Positions 15,979-24,792 of a DNA stretch of 45,417 bases are shown one piece after another. The DNA lies in the NCBI RefSeq assembly GCF_001273755.1, contig NZ_LGYA01000001.1, positions 3,132,876-3,178,292 on the forward strand, written 5' to 3'. A program made the translations under genes and the position numbers. The notes under the pieces were generated by a model. It saw only the letters and a program-made list of their open reading frames with translations. It made no database searches and was not told the DNA's origin. Every line of letters begins with the position of its first letter. The first letter of the stretch is position 1. This stretch comes from Peribacillus butanolivorans. Lineage in GTDB: Bacteria; Bacillota; Bacilli; Bacillales; DSM-1321.

Positions 15979-16345
15979 TGGCAACGTTTCTCCTTTCATT
16001 AGTTTTTATGTAAGGAGTAAGCAAGCGTTCTATCTCATTTTCTGACTGTTGTGTTTTCAATGCGATGCTTTCAAATGAATACCCGCGCTTATGTAAGTCG
16101 AGAACCTCACGTAACAAGAGCCGCTGTTCAGAAGAACCTGCAAGAATGCCTGTCTCTTGTGCTGTAATTTCAGCATCTATCTCGATTTTTCGTATTTTTT
16201 CTTGTAGTTGATTTACTTCATCTCCAAAAGTACTAGCAAACTGTTCTAATTGTTTATCCACTTTTATTGAATCCGTTTTAATAAACGACAAAATGAACAG
16301 TAAAACTGCTACACCAAACAAAATGACTAACGCCCATTCCATCAT
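15968..16345 (-). CDS. SwrB/DUF6115-like membrane-anchored protein
   Basis: 125-aa protein, ATG with AGGAGGG 7-8 bases upstream. Residues 3-20 form one membrane helix (WALVILFGVAVLLFILSF). A coiled-coil region follows (about 30-60), and the C-terminus (LDLHKRGYSFESIALKTQQS, then ENEIERLLTPY) resembles the helix-turn-helix-like tail of Bacillus SwrB, a swarming-motility factor, and DUF6115 proteins. No flagellar genes adjoin, so a motility role is not supported by context. It forms a two-gene operon with the MltG-like gene. Confidence 0.5.
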   Translation of the reverse strand: MMEWALVILFGVAVLLFILSFIKTDSIKVDKQLEQFASTFGDEVNQLQEKIRKIEIDAEITAQETGILAGSSEQRLLLREVLDLHKRGYSFESIALKTQQSENEIERLLTPYIKTNERRNVANDI

Positions 16346-16644
16346 TCTATGTCCCTCCTTAATCTTTGAATCTATTTTCTCGCTTTCTAATTATATATTG
16401 ATTCGTACGAAAACTCGATTTAAATGAATAAAATACCACAATAGTCTCGTAGTTTATACAGAAAAATACATAATTAGCCTATTTCCAAGTTTATCAACAG
16501 CCAACACACTCATATCTATCATACCATATAAGGACAATGTTACCATAAAAAAAAGACTTGTTGCCTATCAGGATAATAGGATGAAGATTTTTTATCATGT
16601 TAGTTTTTAGCCCACTCTCATATGAGGTAAACTCTGACAAAAAG

Positions 16645-16805
16645 AACAAATTGGATTAGCTCTACTTGCAACAGCTAATCAAGATGAAAACGTATTTGAA
16701 CGAGCCAATTTGATATTCACCGTAATCTAAATCCTCATATTGTTTTTGGACACGGTAATCATTTCTGTTGCGCCACTTCACTCACGTTCCCGAAACCATT
16801 TACTG
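16645..16805 (+). pseudogene. Cytochrome P450 C-terminal relic
   Basis: The plus strand encodes LLATANQDENVFERANL and, after a one-base frameshift, DIHRNLNPHIVFGHGNHFCC. In ferredoxin-dependent bacterial P450s the same place reads ANRDxxxFxxPxxFDIxRxxNPHxAFGxGxHFCLG, including the haem-ligand Cys. It ends soon after in unrelated sequence. It is of a different subfamily (HFC type) from the intact P450 at 4292-5680, so it is not a copy of it. Confidence 0.75.
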
Positions 16806-16859
16806 ATGTAATCGAGAACAGTGCGGTATATGGACAATACCTATTCAATTGAAAAAATA

Positions 16860-16901
16860 AAAATGTAACGCCTTCTACTATTTTAGAATGCGTTACATTT
16901 T
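16860..16901. terminator. Perfect inverted repeat, terminator-like
   Basis: AAAATGTAACGC and GCGTTACATTTT pair exactly over an 18-base loop. T-tracts on both sides are short. Confidence 0.55.
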
Positions 16902-17079
16902 AGAGTATTGTCCCTGGTGGAATTGGGATGCAGAAATAAATCAGAGCAAAGGATAGGTAAAGCTTTGGAGCTATATAAAAAAAGAAAATTTACTAATTAA
17001 GATCTTTCGAGATTATAGTGCAAGAACCTCATTTATGTACTAGATCTAAATATGGATTTTATTCTTCTACTTCAAGCAA

Positions 17080-17114
17080 AAAAGAACGATTCCTTTAAAA
17101 GGAATCGTTCTTTT
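17080..17114. terminator. Terminator of yhgD-yhgE operon
   Basis: AAAAGAACGATTCCTTT and its exact complement form a long stem with almost no loop; T-rich on the minus-strand exit side. Located 9 bases after the YhgE stop codon. Confidence 0.9.
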
Positions 17115-17122
17115 GTTTGTGT

Positions 17123-19330
17123 TTAATTTTCAGTAGTTTCGCTTACTCCTGAATAGCTTTTCTTATGCTTCACGACAAAGTAAAGCAGTGTCAATATCAT
17201 AAAACCAATTGTAAAGCCAAGTAAAACATAGACGTTTTGCCACATTAAACCAAAGTTACCACTTGATATTACTTCTTTAAATCCTCTTACTGAGAATGTC
17301 ATCGGTAACCAATTATTGAATATTTGTAATGGTTCTGGTATTAATTCAAGTGGGAATGTTCCAGCACTTGTCGTTAACTGCAAGATCAAGATAACTATCG
17401 CGATGAAACGACCTGGATCTCCCATTGTTGTTACAAGCAACTGAATCAATGTAATGAATACCAAACTCGTTATAATCGAGAATATTACGAATAACGGTAC
17501 ACTTTTCACTTCCATATCCAGCAGTACTAAAGTTAATCCTGAGGCAATAATTGCTTGGATAATACCTACTGAAGCAATAATGCCAAATTTACTTAAGAAC
17601 CAAGTGAACCCGTTTTTCGGAATTCCAATCGGCTCTCTTAATGGAAAGACAATTGATAGTAATAGGGCACCAACGAACAAACCTAATGATAGGAAGTAAG
17701 GGGCAAAACCTGTTCCGTAATTTGGAACTTTATTGATACTCTCTTTTTCAACCTTAACAGGTTCTGCAACCATGTTATACGTTTCTTCACCAGCATTAAT
17801 ATCTGCAGAATCTTTAGCAGCTTTACTGATTTTATCCTTAAACTCTGTCGACCCTTCTGCCAACTTACTTGTTCCACTTACAATTTTACTAGATCCATCA
17901 GCTAATTGACTAGATCCATCAGCTAATGCTGCCGATCCTGCTGTAAGTTGATTGACTCCATCTGCAAGTGTCGTTGAACCTGCAGCGAGGTTTTGGCTAC
18001 CAGTTTTTGCTTCTGATAATTTCTCACCGAATGTTACTAGTCCTACTCTTAATTGAGCTTGACCTTCTTTTAATTGAGCTGCCCCTGTTGCTAATTGAAC
18101 TGCTCCTTCATTTAATTGAGAAACACCTGTTTGAAGAGCTTTTTGCCCATTATTCAATGTGGCAATATTTTCAGAAAGACTAGCTGAACCTGCTTCAATT
18201 TGACCTGCAGAGCTAGCAAGCTCTTTATTCCCAGCTTCAAGCTTTGTTGCACCTTCTGACAGTTGTGCAAATGCTTGCTTCAAAGCTGCTTGCTGTTCTT
18301 CAGGTAATGCTCCCATATACGGTTCTAATTGCGATTGAAGGGTAGAAACTCCTTCTTTCAATCCTGATGCCCCATTAGCTGCGCTATTTGCACCTGTTTC
18401 AAGCTTTTGTAAGTAACCAGTAAGCTGCTTACTTCCATCATGGATTTTTTCAGTACCCGAAACAACCTCATTCATCTTCGCTTCAACTGTACCAATGCCA
18501 GAATGAGCTTTTTCTATACCGGCTTGAAGGCTTCCTGCCCCATCTTCTGCCTTTTTCGCTCCATCAATCAATTGATTTTGAGCGTTAGATAACTGGCCCA
18601 AACCATCAGCAAGTGATTGTGCTCCTTTTTGTAACTCAACGGTACCGTCCTGAACTTTCTTAGTTCCACCTGTAAATTCAACTTGTTTCTCAGCTAATGA
18701 TGTTAATTTTTCTTCTAAAGTTTTTACACCATTATCAACGTCCAGGATTCCATCTTTCAGTTTCCCAGCTGCTTCATCCGTTGACTGAAACCCTTCACCC
18801 ATTTCTGTTATGATGTCAAACATCGTTTCTGCATATGTCTCAGTTACTTTTTCTGCTAGAGCCATTTGGATTTTTTGAACAGCTGTTTCTCCTATTTGAG
18901 CTGATAAGAAGTTAAAGCTTTCATTTGGAACATACTTTAATTCGAGTTTTTGCGGCTTATCATCCATTAACGTCGTCGCGTTTTTCGAAAAATTCTCTGG
19001 AACTTCTACTAGTAAGTAATATTTTTGATCCTCTAAGTTTTTGTAGCCCGTTTTACGATCAACAAACTGAAAATTAAAATCCTTACTTTTCTTCAGTTTT
19101 TCTACAAATTCATCACCGAGTTTTAACTCTTCTCCCTCTAACTTAGCACCAGTGTCGTTATTTACAATGGCAACTGGTAAATCTTCTAGGCGATCATACG
19201 GATCCCAAAAAGCCCATAAAAACATACCACTATACAAAATAGGAATAAATAGAATTGCGATAATTGGAATAAGCAGTTTTTTATTTTTATACAGGCCAAG
19301 TAACTCCTGTTTTATTAAACTAGATTTCAA
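17123..19330 (-). CDS. yhgE: YhgE/Pip-domain membrane protein
   Basis: 735-aa membrane protein starting at TTG with a GGGGGG site 5-10 bases upstream. One membrane helix near residues 20-40 and five or so in the last 210 residues enclose a long extracytoplasmic region. Residues 35-180 form the Pip/YhgE N-terminal domain; about 185-520 is a run of heptad-like units with the words LADGxxxLxxG, LKEGxxxL and LATGAxQLxxG, forming a helical stalk. The family includes phage-infection protein Pip, YueB (phage SPP1 receptor) and ESX/type VII secretion membrane parts; it is related to ABC-2-type export membrane proteins. The preceding gene encodes a TetR regulator, as in the Bacillus subtilis yhgD-yhgE pair. 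Likely de-repressed by a small hydrophobic compound and acting in its export; that role is inferred. Confidence 0.92.
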   Translation of the reverse strand: MKSSLIKQELLGLYKNKKLLIPIIAILFIPILYSGMFLWAFWDPYDRLEDLPVAIVNNDTGAKLEGEELKLGDEFVEKLKKSKDFNFQFVDRKTGYKNLEDQKYYLLVEVPENFSKNATTLMDDKPQKLELKYVPNESFNFLSAQIGETAVQKIQMALAEKVTETYAETMFDIITEMGEGFQSTDEAAGKLKDGILDVDNGVKTLEEKLTSLAEKQVEFTGGTKKVQDGTVELQKGAQSLADGLGQLSNAQNQLIDGAKKAEDGAGSLQAGIEKAHSGIGTVEAKMNEVVSGTEKIHDGSKQLTGYLQKLETGANSAANGASGLKEGVSTLQSQLEPYMGALPEEQQAALKQAFAQLSEGATKLEAGNKELASSAGQIEAGSASLSENIATLNNGQKALQTGVSQLNEGAVQLATGAAQLKEGQAQLRVGLVTFGEKLSEAKTGSQNLAAGSTTLADGVNQLTAGSAALADGSSQLADGSSKIVSGTSKLAEGSTEFKDKISKAAKDSADINAGEETYNMVAEPVKVEKESINKVPNYGTGFAPYFLSLGLFVGALLLSIVFPLREPIGIPKNGFTWFLSKFGIIASVGIIQAIIASGLTLVLLDMEVKSVPLFVIFSIITSLVFITLIQLLVTTMGDPGRFIAIVILILQLTTSAGTFPLELIPEPLQIFNNWLPMTFSVRGFKEVISSGNFGLMWQNVYVLLGFTIGFMILTLLYFVVKHKKSYSGVSETTEN

Positions 19331-19349
19331 AGAATCCCCCCCTAAGAAT

Positions 19350-19378
19350 AAATGACCAATTAATTCATTCAGTCATTT
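19350..19378. promoter_or_regulatory. Second TetR-type operator, between yhgD and yhgE
   Basis: AAATGAC and GTCATTT form a 7-bp dyad with 15 bases between. The arms match the main operator upstream of yhgD (AATGACC...GGTCATT). It overlaps the yhgD stop codon and lies 20 bases before yhgE. Inferred weaker site for the same repressor. Confidence 0.45.
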
Positions 19379-19977
19379 TTTTGTAAATAATAATGACTAT
19401 CAGGAGTGACAGCCAATCCGTTAAACAAATATAACTGAAATAGTTCTGCTATTTCTTCTTTTTCAAGTGGTTTATGATTTCTTTCCCAATCGAATATAAG
19501 TGCTAAATATATCTTCAACATGATAAAAGCTGTTATTTCAGGATTACATGGAGAAATATCTTTCTTTTCGATAGCTATTTTAATTTTCCCCTTAATATAG
19601 GAAATGATTTCTATTTCTAATTCATTTAACATTTGTAAAACTGCTGGCGTTCCCATTTCTTTTTCTTCCTGAAATAGCTTCAGTGATAATTGATGCTCCT
19701 TTCTGAATTCTAAAATTCGATATAGTGCACTATGCAGGTTTTCATAAAAGGTTAAGTTTGGTTTAATTGACTGCTCAGCCTCATATTTCATTTCTTCAAT
19801 CATTCGTAACACAATCTCTTTAAACAATTGCTCTTTATTGGCATAAAAAGTATAGATGGTCCCCTTGCCGACATTTGCTATTTTCGCTACTTGTTCCATA
19901 GTTGTAGCTTTATAACCAAAGAGTGAAAAAGACTTTGTCGCAGCTTCTAATATTAACTTTTTCCTGTCAATTGACAT
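19369..19977 (-). CDS. yhgD: TetR-family repressor
   Basis: 202-aa regulator. The N-terminal helix-turn-helix (residues about 8-55: LEAATKSFSLFGYKATTMEQ, then VAKIANVGKGTIYTFYANKE) is a textbook TetR domain; the remaining helices form the ligand pocket. First gene of the operon with yhgE, 38 nt apart. A perfect 8-bp dyad 13 bases upstream of its start is the likely operator, implying autoregulation. By position it corresponds to B. subtilis YhgD. Ligand unknown. Confidence is high for the family, moderate for the symbol. Confidence 0.92.
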   Translation of the reverse strand: MSIDRKKLILEAATKSFSLFGYKATTMEQVAKIANVGKGTIYTFYANKEQLFKEIVLRMIEEMKYEAEQSIKPNLTFYENLHSALYRILEFRKEHQLSLKLFQEEKEMGTPAVLQMLNELEIEIISYIKGKIKIAIEKKDISPCNPEITAFIMLKIYLALIFDWERNHKPLEKEEIAELFQLYLFNGLAVTPDSHYYLQKND

Positions 19978-19989
19978 ATATCACCTCGA

Positions 19990-20016
19990 AATGACCGTTT
20001 GAACAAATCGGTCATT
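19990..20016. promoter_or_regulatory. Primary TetR operator
   Basis: AATGACCG and CGGTCATT are exact complements with an 11-base centre. It lies between the yhgD start codon and a promoter on the minus strand with TTGCTA, 17-base spacer and TAATAT (20030-20058), placing it just after the transcription start, a repressing position. Confidence 0.75.
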
Positions 20017-20029
20017 AAGTTATTTTATG

Positions 20030-20058
20030 ATATTAACAAATTTTTTTTATTATAGCAA
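20030..20058 (-). promoter_or_regulatory. SigA-type promoter of yhgD-yhgE
   Basis: On the minus strand TTGCTA, 17 bases, TAATAT. The operator begins about 7 bases past the expected start. Confidence 0.5.
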
Positions 20059-20269
20059 GGCTTCTTTTTTAAAGTTTAGGAACATCATATCTTTCTATCA
20101 TCTCTTTTTGCTTTATTACCCATATTGATTACTTACTATTAAAGTATAATAAATGACAAATAAGGATCTAAGCGATAAGATATAGACAATTAGGTTCCTT
20201 TTCCTGATTACTTAAATAGGTTGGTGTAAAGATAAAGACCATGAAATGAAACAAAAGGTAACCAATACA

Positions 20270-20290
20270 AATATGCATAGTATGCATATT
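20270..20290. promoter_or_regulatory. Perfect 10-bp palindrome upstream of DUF5392 gene
   Basis: AATATGCATA and TATGCATATT are exact complements separated by one base. It ends directly at the AAGGAGG ribosome site of the next gene, so a protein bound there, or an RNA hairpin, would affect that gene. Confidence 0.5.
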
Positions 20291-20302
20291 AAGGAGGACA
20301 CC

Positions 20303-20749
20303 ATGATTATTAAGATAAATAATATACCGCGTTTCATGCAGGACGAAATCGAAAAACTTCAATCAAAACTGTCTCCATTATTGAAGAAAAATATGAAATA
20401 CGTTTTTTTTTCAACCGTGATGATAGGGTTTTCCATCATAAATCTATTTTTTCTTTTATTTAAAAATGACTCATATCCAATCTCTAAAATTGCCCTTGCA
20501 ATATATGCATTAGTGGGTGCTATAGGATTTGCCCTTTTAAAGGAAAACAAACACAACCAAAAAGAAATAGTGAAAATGAGCCAAAAATATATGCTGGAGA
20601 GAATGAAAGAAAGCAACTATTTAACCGATGCCAGGAAAAGTAATTACTATAAAAAGGTAAATGAGCAGCCGCTATCTGCAATGAATGTCTTTTTGGAGTT
20701 TCTCGCAGAAGAGGAACAAAGGAAGAACCAACCCTTCCAAAATGAATAA
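20303..20749 (+). CDS. DUF5392 (YwnF-like) membrane protein
   Basis: 148-aa protein. The start is ATG 20303, with AAGGAGG 5-6 bases upstream; the upstream in-frame ATG at 20246 runs through the palindrome and lacks a ribosome site. Opening words MIIKINNIPRFMQDEIEKLQ match the DUF5392/YwnF family of Bacillus. Two membrane helices lie at about residues 34-55 and 62-82 with a charged cytoplasmic tail (EIVKMSQKYMLERMKESNYL) ending in an acidic helix. Function unknown for the whole family. Monocistronic, with a distinctive palindrome just upstream. Confidence 0.75.
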   Translation: MIIKINNIPRFMQDEIEKLQSKLSPLLKKNMKYVFFSTVMIGFSIINLFFLLFKNDSYPISKIALAIYALVGAIGFALLKENKHNQKEIVKMSQKYMLERMKESNYLTDARKSNYYKKVNEQPLSAMNVFLEFLAEEEQRKNQPFQNE

Positions 20750-20853
20750 ATATAAAATGGAAGTTCGCAAATTTTTATAACTTTATCGGTCGTTGAAATA
20801 AGTTAACAAACGATTAGCGCTTTTTAAAAAATATAAGGTTAAACAAACAACTC

Positions 20854-20892
20854 AACCAGTATGCTCCGGTAGACTACCGATTCATACTGGTT
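20854..20892 (+). terminator. Long hairpin after DUF5392 gene
   Basis: AACCAGTATG and CATACTGGTT pair exactly; the loop holds a second small hairpin (CGGTAG and CTACCG). T-tract is poor (GTTTG), so it is a terminator of uncertain strength. Confidence 0.45.
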
Positions 20893-21046
20893 GTTTGCTA
20901 GGCTTTTAAACTGTCTAACTAACGAGGTAAGACCACTTTACGATAGATCTATTCCAAAAAAGGTTGAATAATATTTCTTGGCATTCACAAATTCTTTGAA
21001 TTCTCGTGTCTTTTTAATGCTGTGTACTTCCATTGGCAGAAAGTAA
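20893..21046. other. Sequence after truncated oxygenase
   Basis: The minus strand can encode MEVHSIKKTREFKEFVNAKK, ending FGIDLS, in a short frame (20938-21055) without a ribosome site. It may be a further remnant; no family seen. Confidence 0.25.
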
Positions 21047-21721
21047 TTAGTCATGAAGGGCCTTATCAATAAGTTCATGAAAATAGACTGCTGCATGTTC
21101 TGTTGGAGAAAAGATACCATTTGTAAACACCTGGTAATTTAATCCTTTTTGCAATTTTTCCACCAGTTCAAAATCTTCCTGCCGTACTTGATCAACAAAT
21201 TTAAAATAGTCTTCTTTTTCTATTGTTGTTTTTTCATTGAGGGAGTAATCACGATAAATACCTAGCGACGTCTCTGCATCAACAGGAATTACTTGAATGG
21301 TATTCACATTCCCGTCTCCTGGATAAACGTTAATCATCATATTGGGCCAAATCCAATAAAAACACGCTTGGTCACCTTCAGCATTCTTACTTGCTGACAT
21401 ATATTGATAGGTAAATTTGTCGTGTGTCGTTGTGCAAAAGTTCGATATATCAAAAGATTTTGCAAAGCCAGGATGAGCAATGGAACAATGATCACATTCA
21501 AGGTAGTTGTCAACAACAGCTTTCCAATTAGCCCTAACTACTCGACGAGTTTCCCTAACTAGTTTTAGAGAATCAAAGAAGGGATACTCTTTCATTTCCT
21601 CTAAAAATTCCTGATATGCTTCTGCCAGAGAAGGAGCATTTTTGTCTAGATTGACAAAAATCATAGCATTCTGAACTTCTAAGCGAATGGATTTCATACA
21701 GCCGTGTACTGTTACTGACAA
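21047..21721 (-). pseudogene. Rieske-type ring-hydroxylating oxygenase alpha subunit, N-terminus lost
   Basis: About 224 residues of the catalytic half of a GbcA/choline-monooxygenase-like oxygenase. The mononuclear iron site is intact: NYLECDHCSIAHPGF gives the two His ligands, and an acidic residue in EGDQACFYWIWPN the third. The C-terminal phrase FSPTEHAAVYFHELI is family-typical. Missing are the first 150 or so residues, including the Rieske 2Fe-2S motif CxH...CxxH, so electrons cannot reach the iron. The breakpoint falls right at a terminator hairpin, and there is only a TTG without ribosome site. The frame itself is undamaged, so the loss is recent or the remnant is kept for another reason. 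Confidence 0.75.
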
Positions 21722-21734
21722 TAAAATTTAACAC

Positions 21735-21770
21735 AATAACCCCGTTCAAGAAATCCTGAACGGGGTTATT
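21735..21770. terminator. Terminator of general stress gene
   Basis: AATAACCCCGTTCA and TGAACGGGGTTATT are exact complements over an 8-base loop. On the minus strand it follows the stress gene at 21863. Confidence 0.8.
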
Positions 21771-21862
21771 CAATAAACACGACCTGTTTTATATTGAGTA
21801 TTTGAGAACAAAGAGCTCAGTTGTCCATCATCGTAGATCAGTTCAATTCAAGGAGGTTTTAC

Positions 21863-22309
21863 TTACGACTTACTTAAAATAGGATCTGCTATGACGAGAA
21901 TTTTCCCAGCCTTGATATCCTCCACATACTGATCGATTTCTGCTTTATCTAGACCAATATCCAATAATGGTTTCTTCAATCCTCCGGCACCTGATGCTGC
22001 CCCAGCTGCCGCTCCTCCAAATGTGGTGAAAATAGGGCCTGCAGCTAATATCGGGCCGATTCCAGGTACAGCCAATGCACTCATCCCAATAACTAAACCA
22101 GTTAAACCAAGAGCGCCACCTGCTGCTGCACCGGCTACGAATCCACCAGTCTTTGTAGGACTCACTTCCTCGGCTTCATTTGGTAATTTATCAATATTTT
22201 TAGCGACTACTGATATTTGATCAGATGAATATCCTTTTTTCTTTAAATTTTCAACTGCTAAGGTTGCTTCATTTTCATTATCATATATTTCTATAAATCT
22301 ATTGTCCAT
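21863..22309 (-). CDS. General stress protein, YflT/GSP17M family
   Basis: 148-aa protein, ATG with AAAGGAG 8 bases upstream. Residues 1-60 form the YflT domain (FIEIYDNENEATLAVENLKK, then GYSSDQISVVAK), typical of heat- and salt-induced general stress proteins. Then comes a Gly/Ala-rich hydrophobic span (about 55-110: GGFVAGAAAGGALGLTGLVI and following), like glycine-zipper helices that pack in membranes, and a short C-terminal acidic domain ending ILVIADP. A near-perfect SigB promoter stands upstream, which fits the family's known control. Molecular function unknown. Confidence 0.9.
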   Translation of the reverse strand: MDNRFIEIYDNENEATLAVENLKKKGYSSDQISVVAKNIDKLPNEAEEVSPTKTGGFVAGAAAGGALGLTGLVIGMSALAVPGIGPILAAGPIFTTFGGAAAGAASGAGGLKKPLLDIGLDKAEIDQYVEDIKAGKILVIADPILSKS

Positions 22310-22343
22310 GGTATCTTCTCCTTTAAAAGTAATGTACTATTCA

Positions 22344-22369
22344 ATACCCTTAAGTGAGTTTTGATAACC
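22344..22369 (-). promoter_or_regulatory. SigB-type promoter
   Basis: On the minus strand GGTTAT, 14 bases, GGGTAT, matching the general stress sigma factor consensus (GTTTAA-type, 12-15 bases, GGGTAT). The -10 ends 35 bases before the YflT-family start codon. Confidence 0.75.
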
Positions 22370-22387
22370 ATCTACTAAAAAATGGAA

Positions 22388-23635
22388 TTACCCCCGGATT
22401 TGTCCCTCGCCATAAATAAAATATTTGCTTGAAGTTAATGCCGGCAAGCCCATTGGTCCACGTGCATGAAGCTTTTGTGTAGAAATGCCTATTTCAGCGC
22501 CATAACCGAATTCAAATCCGTCAGTAAAACGTGTGGAAGCATTATGATAAACTGCTGCTGCATCTACTTTATTCAAAAAGACAGCCGCATTTTGTTCATC
22601 TTTTGTCAGGATTGCTTCGGAATGATTTGTACCATATCGATTAATATGTTCAATAGCATCTGAAACACAACTGACGGTTTTCACGCTAATTTTCAATGCT
22701 AAATACTCTGTTGACCAATCTTCTTCCGTAGCAGTTTTCGCTTCAGGAAAAACGTTACAAACCGCTTCATCACCGTATATTTCAATGCCCTTTTCGTTCA
22801 GGACTGCCAAAAGACGCTTCCCATTTTCTTCTAACCATTTTTTATGAATAAGCAGGCTTTCAATCGCGTTACAAACGGAAGGACGCTGTGTTTTACCGTT
22901 TAAGACAATATTCTCTACCATGGTTAAATCTGCCGTCTCATCGATGAAGATATGACAATTACCTGCCCCCGTTTCAAGGACGGGGACGGTGGACTCCCTA
23001 ATTACTGTTTCAATTAAATTCTTTCCACCGCGCGGAATCAAAACATCTAAATAATCTTTAAGGTGAAAAAGTTCCTTAGCTGTTTCACGACTTGTATCTT
23101 CAATTAATTGAACAGCATCTACAGGAATTTTCGTATTCTTCAATGCTTTGTGAATAGAAGAGACTAGCGCCATATTGGAATACTTGGCTGAAGAGCTTCC
23201 CCGTAATATAACCGCATTCCCTGTTTTTAAAGATAATGTAGCTGCATCAATAGTCACATTCGGTCTTGCTTCATAGATCATTCCAATAACACCGATTGGG
23301 ACACGTAATTTTTTAATTAATAAACCGTTTTCTTTTTCTATCATTTCCAATTTTTCACCTATTGGATCTTTTAATTCAATCAATAGCCGTATCGCCGCGG
23401 CAATGTCATCAATACGTTTAGGGTTTAACATAATTCGGTCTAACGTAGACTCACTAAAACCTTTTAGCCGGCCTTGTTCGAGATCCTTTTGGTTTTCTAT
23501 TAACAAACTTTCTCTATCAATAACTAGTTGCATGGCGATTTTCTCAAGCGCCTCATTTTTCTGTTCGGTAGACAGTCCGATTAGCTGATAACTTGCTATT
23601 TTCGCTGCCTTTCCTTTCTCAATCACTTCACTCAT
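22388..23635 (-). CDS. proA: Glutamate-5-semialdehyde dehydrogenase (gamma-glutamyl phosphate reductase)
   Basis: 415-aa enzyme, second step of proline synthesis: NADPH-dependent reduction of glutamyl-5-phosphate. Length is standard. Motifs include [20 protein letters not shown], the nucleotide-binding zone [11 protein letters not shown], the catalytic Cys in [12 protein letters not shown] and YNASTRF-like [20 protein letters not shown] near the end. It follows proB by 40 nt and shares its T-box control. Cytoplasmic. No terminator was found in the 78 bases to the next gene. Confidence 0.97.
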   Translation of the reverse strand: MSEVIEKGKAAKIASYQLIGLSTEQKNEALEKIAMQLVIDRESLLIENQKDLEQGRLKGFSESTLDRIMLNPKRIDDIAAAIRLLIELKDPIGEKLEMIEKENGLLIKKLRVPIGVIGMIYEARPNVTIDAATLSLKTGNAVILRGSSSAKYSNMALVSSIHKALKNTKIPVDAVQLIEDTSRETAKELFHLKDYLDVLIPRGGKNLIETVIRESTVPVLETGAGNCHIFIDETADLTMVENIVLNGKTQRPSVCNAIESLLIHKKWLEENGKRLLAVLNEKGIEIYGDEAVCNVFPEAKTATEEDWSTEYLALKISVKTVSCVSDAIEHINRYGTNHSEAILTKDEQNAAVFLNKVDAAAVYHNASTRFTDGFEFGYGAEIGISTQKLHARGPMGLPALTSSKYFIYGEGQIRG

Positions 23636-23675
23636 TTTATAAGCCCCCTTTACCTTCGATAAAATTGATATACAA

Positions 23676-24764
23676 CTATGCCTTCACCCATTTATCACGA
23701 TGGATTACTTCAATGGAAGTTAGTACAAGCTCCGTTGTTCGTTTGCCCATCGCCAGTTTTAACTCCGCTTCGGAATATAGAACCTCTCCACGTCCTAATA
23801 ATCCATTTGGCCCGAAGACCTCGACGACATCTCCCTTATTGAAAACTCCTTTAATATCATAAATCCCAGCCGGTAATAGACTGCTGCCATTTGAAACTAG
23901 TGCCTTTTCTGCACCTGCATCGACATAGATTTTCCCGGATACTTTTGAATGAAGGGAAATCCACTGTTTGTTTTTTGTAACAGTTGTTAAGACATCATTG
24001 CCAATATACGTGCCATCACCATTTCCTGAAAGTATTGTAAGAAGCTTTTCACTGCCCTCTCCTGAACCGATAAATACTTTGACTCCAAGAGACAGTGCTG
24101 TTTGCGCTGCAATCAGCTTGGATTTCATTCCCCCCGTACCAACACTTGAACCCGCTCCTTCAGCCATTTGTAATAACTCTTCGGTAACTTCGGAAAGCTT
24201 ATCAAATCTGTTAGCCTCTGGATTTGTTTGGGGATTGGAATCATAGAGCCCATTAATATCAGTTAAAATAATCAGGTTGTTGGCATGGACAAGCCCGCTT
24301 ACAAGAGCAGATAGCATATCATTATCACCGAAAGTCAACTCTTCTACAGATACGGTGTCGTTTTCATTTATTATCGGGAGAATGCCCCGCTCAAGCAATT
24401 CCATTAATGTAGCATAGGCATTTTTATACCGATCTTTTTTTGAGAAATCTTTTCTTGTAAGTAAAATTTGTGCTGGAACAATTCCAAAGTGCCCCAATTG
24501 TTCCATATAAGACTGGATCAACAGGCTTTGCCCGACGGCTGCAGCTGCCTGTTTTCCTTTTAGAGTAACAGGTCTTGAAGGGTATCCGAGCTTGCGAAAA
24601 CCGGTTGCTACAGCCCCTGATGAAACAAGAACAACTTCATGTCCAGCCTTCCTTAATGCTGCCACTGCCTGGATATGATCGGAAAATTTCTTTTGGTCGA
24701 TTTCACCTTGAGTGTTGGTTAAAGAACTACTTCCTATCTTTACAACGATGCGCTTCTTTTCCAT
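23676..24764 (-). CDS. proB: Glutamate 5-kinase
   Basis: 362-aa enzyme, first committed step of proline synthesis: ATP-dependent phosphorylation of glutamate. The start has TTGGAGG 8-9 bases upstream. The amino-acid kinase domain (1-260) shows [28 protein letters not shown] and [12 protein letters not shown]; the C-terminal PUA domain (about 275-362) has [20 protein letters not shown] and [11 protein letters not shown]. Feedback inhibition by proline is known for the family. First gene of proBA, preceded by a proline T-box, so expression rises when tRNA-Pro is uncharged; this points to biosynthetic rather than osmotic control. Confidence 0.97.
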   Translation of the reverse strand: MEKKRIVVKIGSSSLTNTQGEIDQKKFSDHIQAVAALRKAGHEVVLVSSGAVATGFRKLGYPSRPVTLKGKQAAAAVGQSLLIQSYMEQLGHFGIVPAQILLTRKDFSKKDRYKNAYATLMELLERGILPIINENDTVSVEELTFGDNDMLSALVSGLVHANNLIILTDINGLYDSNPQTNPEANRFDKLSEVTEELLQMAEGAGSSVGTGGMKSKLIAAQTALSLGVKVFIGSGEGSEKLLTILSGNGDGTYIGNDVLTTVTKNKQWISLHSKVSGKIYVDAGAEKALVSNGSSLLPAGIYDIKGVFNKGDVVEVFGPNGLLGRGEVLYSEAELKLAMGKRTTELVLTSIEVIHRDKWVKA

Positions 24765-24792
24765 CGATTTTTTCCTCCAATTAATATCTTAG

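Larger units (their letters stand above)
16346..17079. other. Gap with a P450 relic and hairpins
   Basis: About 730 bases. It contains the promoter side of the SwrB-like operon, a decayed P450 piece (16645-16805) and a perfect 12-bp inverted repeat at 16860-16901. No intact gene. Confidence 0.6.

Noticed and set aside
17968..18183. Leu-rich plus-strand frame
   Set aside because: It is the antisense shadow of the repetitive YhgE stalk.
17900..18400. Short repeated units in DNA that could look like a CRISPR or tandem repeat
   Set aside because: They are the codons for the LADG/LxEG heptad-like stalk of YhgE, not a spacer-repeat array.
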